Of a stretch of DNA of 64,000 nt, positions 61,141 to 64,000 are shown one piece after another. Source of the stretch: Rhodobiaceae bacterium. Lineage in GTDB: Bacteria > Pseudomonadota > Alphaproteobacteria > Rhizobiales > Tepidamorphaceae. Location of the stretch: the NCBI GenBank assembly GCA_020637855.1, contig JACKJR010000001.1, positions 434,001-498,000 of the forward strand. Direction: 5' to 3'. The position numbers and the translations under genes are program-made. Under the pieces are notes generated by a model that searched no databases, was not told the origin of the DNA, and worked only from the letters and a program-made list of their open reading frames with translations. Position 1 is the stretch's first letter; every line of letters begins with the position of its first letter.

Positions 61141-62004
61141 TCAACGTCCCATTGTTCGACTGAGGGTCTGGCCGGACAGCTTCAGCCCGGCCCAGACGAT
61201 GAAGGACGACAGCGCCAGCAGCAGGAAGCCGAAGGCTGCTCCCTGTTCCCAGTTAAAGCGGGTGATGAACTGGGTGTAGATCAGCCCGGTGAACCACAGG
61301 CTGTCCTTGCCGCCGAGCAGGATCGGCGTGAGGTAGTTGCCGAGCGACAGCATGAACACGACGATGCAACCCGACACGATGCCGGGCATGGCGTGCGGGA
61401 TGACGATTTCGCGCCAGATCGAAACGCCGGTGCCGCCGAGGTCGTATCCGGCCTCGATCATGGAATCGTCGAGACTGTCCAGCGTCGTGACCAGCGGCAC
61501 CACCATGAACAGCATCGAGGTGTAGACGAGGCCGACCATGATGGCCGCATCGTTATAGAGGAATTCGATCGGCTGGCTGGCGAGCCCGACATATTGCAGC
61601 AGGCCGGAGAACAGTCCGCTTTCGCGCAGCAGGATCATCCAGCCATAGGTGCGCACCAGTTCGCTGACCCAGAACGGGATCAGGCAGAGCAGGAACAGGA
61701 TCGTCTTGGAGCGACCGCGCGTCATCTTGGCGATGTAATAAGCGACCGGAAAGCCGATCACTAACGTCAGCGCGGTTGCCGCGACCGACATCAGCGCGGT
61801 GCGAACGAACGTGTTCCAGTACAGCGGTTCGTTGAAGAAGGTGGCGTAATTGGCAAAGCCGAATTCGTATTGGCGCACGCCGACCTTCTCGCGCATCGAA
61901 ACGAGAAACATCTCGGCGTGGGGAATGAAGATCAGCGCCGTCAGCCAGATCAGCAGCGGCGCCATCAGGAGGATCATCGTCAGGCGTGAGCGGTCGCCGG
62001 TCAT
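61141..62004 (-). CDS. ABC transporter permease (PotB-like)
   Basis: Inner-membrane permease of 287 aa, six helices. The EAA-type loop MIEAGYDLGGTGVSIWREIVIPHAMPGI is present. The frame opens at 62025, but ATG 62004 overlaps the stop of the ATPase gene by 4 bp and is the likely start (MTGDRSRLTMILLMAPLLIW). Pairs with the PotC-like permease. Confidence 0.9.
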   Translation of the reverse strand: MTGDRSRLTMILLMAPLLIWLTALIFIPHAEMFLVSMREKVGVRQYEFGFANYATFFNEPLYWNTFVRTALMSVAATALTLVIGFPVAYYIAKMTRGRSKTILFLLCLIPFWVSELVRTYGWMILLRESGLFSGLLQYVGLASQPIEFLYNDAAIMVGLVYTSMLFMVVPLVTTLDSLDDSMIEAGYDLGGTGVSIWREIVIPHAMPGIVSGCIVVFMLSLGNYLTPILLGGKDSLWFTGLIYTQFITRFNWEQGAAFGFLLLALSSFIVWAGLKLSGQTLSRTMGR

Positions 62005-63110
62005 GATTTGCCTGCCGCAAAGCACCGGGTCTGGTCCGCGTCCCAGCCGATGTAAACCTTGTCGCCGCGCTTTAACCCTGCGAATTCGCCGGTCTGCGGT
62101 ATGGCGACATCGATCTCGTTTTTCGTCGCCTCGTCACGCACCAGAACGCGGGAGTTGGCGCCGTTGAAGAGAATGCTGTCGACCGTGCCGGCGGTGGCAT
62201 TGGCGAGCTTTGAAACAGGGGGTTTGCTGAGGGCAAGCCGCACGGCTTCCGGCCGCACGAAGATGTCGACGCTGTCACCCTTGGACAGTCCGTCTGCGGC
62301 GGATGTGCCGGTCATGGCAAATCCGCTCGGGGTCCTCGCTTTCAGCTTGCCGCCGCGGATGCTTTCGATTGTGCCGGAGAAACGGTTGCTGTCACCGACG
62401 AAGCCGGCAACGAAGGCGGTCTTCGGATCATAATAGAGTTCACGCGCGCCGCCGACCTGCTCGAAAACGCCGTGGTTCATCACCGCGATCTGGTCGCTCA
62501 TGACAAGCGCCTCGGACTGGTCGTGGGTGATGTAAACGAAGGTGGTGTTGAACTCCGACTGGAGCTGCTTCAGCTCGACCTTCATGTGTTCGCGCAGCTT
62601 CAGATCGAGCGCGCCGAGCGGCTCGTCGAGCAACAGCACGTCAGGCTCCAGAACCATGCAGCGGGCAATTGCGATGCGCTGTTTCTGGCCGCCGGAGAGC
62701 TGCTCGATGCGCCGGCTGCCGACATCGGGCAGACCGACACGGGCGAGCACCGCGTCAACCTTGCGGGCGATGTCCTCGCGCGGTTCGCCGCGGCGGCGCA
62801 GGCCGAAGCCGATATTGGCGGCGACATCCATCATCGGGAACAGGGCTAGATGCTGGAAGACCATGGAGACAGGCCGCTTGTTGGGCGGCACGTTCAGCAT
62901 CGACCGGCCCTTGATCAGCAGGTCGCCGCTGGTCGGCTCCAGAAAGCCGGCGGCCATGCGCAGCAGCGTTGTCTTGCCGCAGCCGGACGGCCCTAGGATG
63001 GAGAAAAACGTTCCCGGTGGTACGGCGAACGAAACATCATTGACGGCTCTGAAGGTGCCGAAGTCCTTGTTTATTCCGCGGCATTCGAGATCGGCTGTCG
63101 CTTCGGCCAT
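62001..63110 (-). CDS. ABC transporter ATP-binding protein (PotA-like)
   Basis: ATPase of 369 aa: Walker A GPSGCGKT, Q-loop VFQHLALFPMMD, signature LSGGQKQR, Walker B VLLLDEPLGALD, H-loop ITHDQSEA, then a TOBE domain with VRPEAVRLAL. ATG 63110 gives the expected N-terminus (ECRGINKDFGTFRAVNDV); the longer frame to 63227 runs into the intergenic gap. Energises the polyamine-type importer. Confidence 0.92.
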   Translation of the reverse strand: MAEATADLECRGINKDFGTFRAVNDVSFAVPPGTFFSILGPSGCGKTTLLRMAAGFLEPTSGDLLIKGRSMLNVPPNKRPVSMVFQHLALFPMMDVAANIGFGLRRRGEPREDIARKVDAVLARVGLPDVGSRRIEQLSGGQKQRIAIARCMVLEPDVLLLDEPLGALDLKLREHMKVELKQLQSEFNTTFVYITHDQSEALVMSDQIAVMNHGVFEQVGGARELYYDPKTAFVAGFVGDSNRFSGTIESIRGGKLKARTPSGFAMTGTSAADGLSKGDSVDIFVRPEAVRLALSKPPVSKLANATAGTVDSILFNGANSRVLVRDEATKNEIDVAIPQTGEFAGLKRGDKVYIGWDADQTRCFAAGKS

Positions 63111-63186
63111 GGATCGTGTCCGGTTCCGTTTTGTCGAAAAAGGCGGCGCCGGGTATGCCGGCACCGCCCGTGGATGCGGGTGGCCG

Positions 63187-64000
63187 TCAGTTGGCCGCGT
63201 TGACGCGGTCGAGAACGGCGCCCTCAAGCGTTTCCAGACCGGCGGGAACCGGTGGATACCAGTTGATGTTCTCGATCGCCTCGGGTGGGAAGCTCGCCTG
63301 GTAGCGGGCCTTCAGCGCTTCGTCCACGCCGGCGTCTCCACCCTTCGAGGCGGTGAAGTTGCCGGCCGCGGCGGTGATCATCGCGGCGATATCCGGGCGC
63401 ATGACGAAGTTGATCCAGGCGTATGCCGCCTCATCGGCGCGGCCCCGCTTGGGCAACGCGAAGGTGTCAACCCAGCCGAGCGCACCCGATGACGGAGCGA
63501 CGAAGGTAATGTCGGGATTTTCGGCATTCAGCTTCCAGCCGCCGGTGTCCCATGCCATTGCCGCGATGACTTCGCCGGAGCGCAGCAGGTTGGTGATCTC
63601 GTCGCCACCGCCCCAGTAGGTCTTCACGTTCTTCTTGCACTCGACGAGCTTGGCTTCGACCTTGGAGAGGATTTCCTCGTATTTGGCCTGGTCGCCATAG
63701 GCGGCGAAGGGATCCATGTCCATGGAGAAGGCAAAGGCGATCAGCGTCGGGCGCTTGAGGCGGTAAGATACCTTGCCGGCGACCGCGTCCGAGCACAGGT
63801 CGATGTAGTCCTTGACCATGCCGGCCTGGGCCGTGTTCAGCACCAGTCCGTCAGTACCCCAGACATGCGGCACGCCGTAGACCGCGCCGTCAAGGGTCGT
63901 GTTTGCCTTGGTCGATTCCAGCATCGAATCGATGAACAGCGAAGCATCGATCTTGGACAGGTCGATCGGCTTGTAGATGTCGAACTCGGCCTGGGCGCCG
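63187..64000 (-). CDS. ABC transporter substrate-binding protein (PotD-like), 5' truncated by window edge
   Basis: C-terminal 270 or so residues of a periplasmic binding protein; the start lies beyond 64000. VPHVWGTDGLVLNT and GEVIAAMAWDTGGWKL are typical of PotD/PotF-like proteins, as is WVDTFALPKRGRADEAAYAWINFVMRPDIAA. The frame stays open without a stop to the last base. Lies 76 bp upstream of the ATPase and is the probable first gene of the operon. Confidence 0.88.
   Translation of the reverse strand, partial: GAQAEFDIYKPIDLSKIDASLFIDSMLESTKANTTLDGAVYGVPHVWGTDGLVLNTAQAGMVKDYIDLCSDAVAGKVSYRLKRPTLIAFAFSMDMDPFAAYGDQAKYEEILSKVEAKLVECKKNVKTYWGGGDEITNLLRSGEVIAAMAWDTGGWKLNAENPDITFVAPSSGALGWVDTFALPKRGRADEAAYAWINFVMRPDIAAMITAAAGNFTASKGGDAGVDEALKARYQASFPPEAIENINWYPPVPAGLETLEGAVLDRVNAAN

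Overview
The window is high-GC DNA from an alphaproteobacterium, most likely a Hyphomicrobiales (Rhizobiales) relative. The form I CO dehydrogenase operon, the serine-cycle enzymes and the intergenic repeat that starts AGAGCAA(TTCC) fit that group, but there is no rRNA or tRNA to fix the genus. Genes are tightly packed, with many ATGA or TGATG overlaps, and most modules are catabolic operons each paired with its own transporter and regulator.

Layout. (1) 1-13480: oxalate/C1 cluster with hydroxypyruvate reductase, a GntR regulator, oxalyl-CoA decarboxylase, formyl-CoA:oxalate CoA-transferase, a 10-formyl-THF hydrolase-like formyltransferase, formate-THF ligase, a universal stress protein, a tripartite tricarboxylate transporter and serine-glyoxylate aminotransferase, closed by a strong terminator. 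(2) 13.6-22.6 kb: miscellaneous genes, namely a secreted protein, a LuxR regulator, an ABC exporter, an uncharacterised membrane protein, soluble transhydrogenase, a copper chaperone/cytochrome c pair behind a CueR-type promoter, and xylulokinase. (3) 22.9-31.7 kb: form I CO dehydrogenase operon coxC-M-S-L-D-E-F-G, with paired direct repeats before coxM that could bind the LytTR domain of CoxC. (4) 31.8-40.4 kb: ABC transporter with two ATPases and a small membrane protein, a fused dihydroxyacetone-type kinase and a LacI regulator with recognisable operators. (5) 40.7-52.4 kb: a more AT-rich block of envelope genes (DUF4239 protein, VanY-like peptidase, adenylate cyclase, LprI/MliC-type protein, M13 peptidase, L,D-transpeptidase, orphan betaine-type binding protein, AraC regulator). 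(6) 52.7-59.8 kb: uronate/sugar-acid module (UxaA-family dehydratase, TRAP transporter, GntR, KduI, KduD). (7) 60.2-64.0 kb: a broken DUF3052 gene and a polyamine-type ABC transporter running off the right edge.

How the genes work together. Oxalate entering through the TTT transporter would be activated by CoA transfer, decarboxylated to formyl-CoA and released as formate. Formate-THF ligase then puts that carbon on folate. The two serine-cycle enzymes at the ends of the cluster suggest the carbon is assimilated rather than only oxidised. The CO dehydrogenase operon adds a second C1 or energy source.

The most unusual structural feature is three diverged copies of the 5' end of dusA (tRNA-dihydrouridine synthase A) at 40.72, 52.44 and 59.81 kb. 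All are in the same orientation, each is cut off after about 19 codons, and they bracket modules 5 and 6. dusA is a known integration target of genomic islands, so these look like attachment-site scars of tandemly accreted islands. No integrase and no intact dusA lie in the window.
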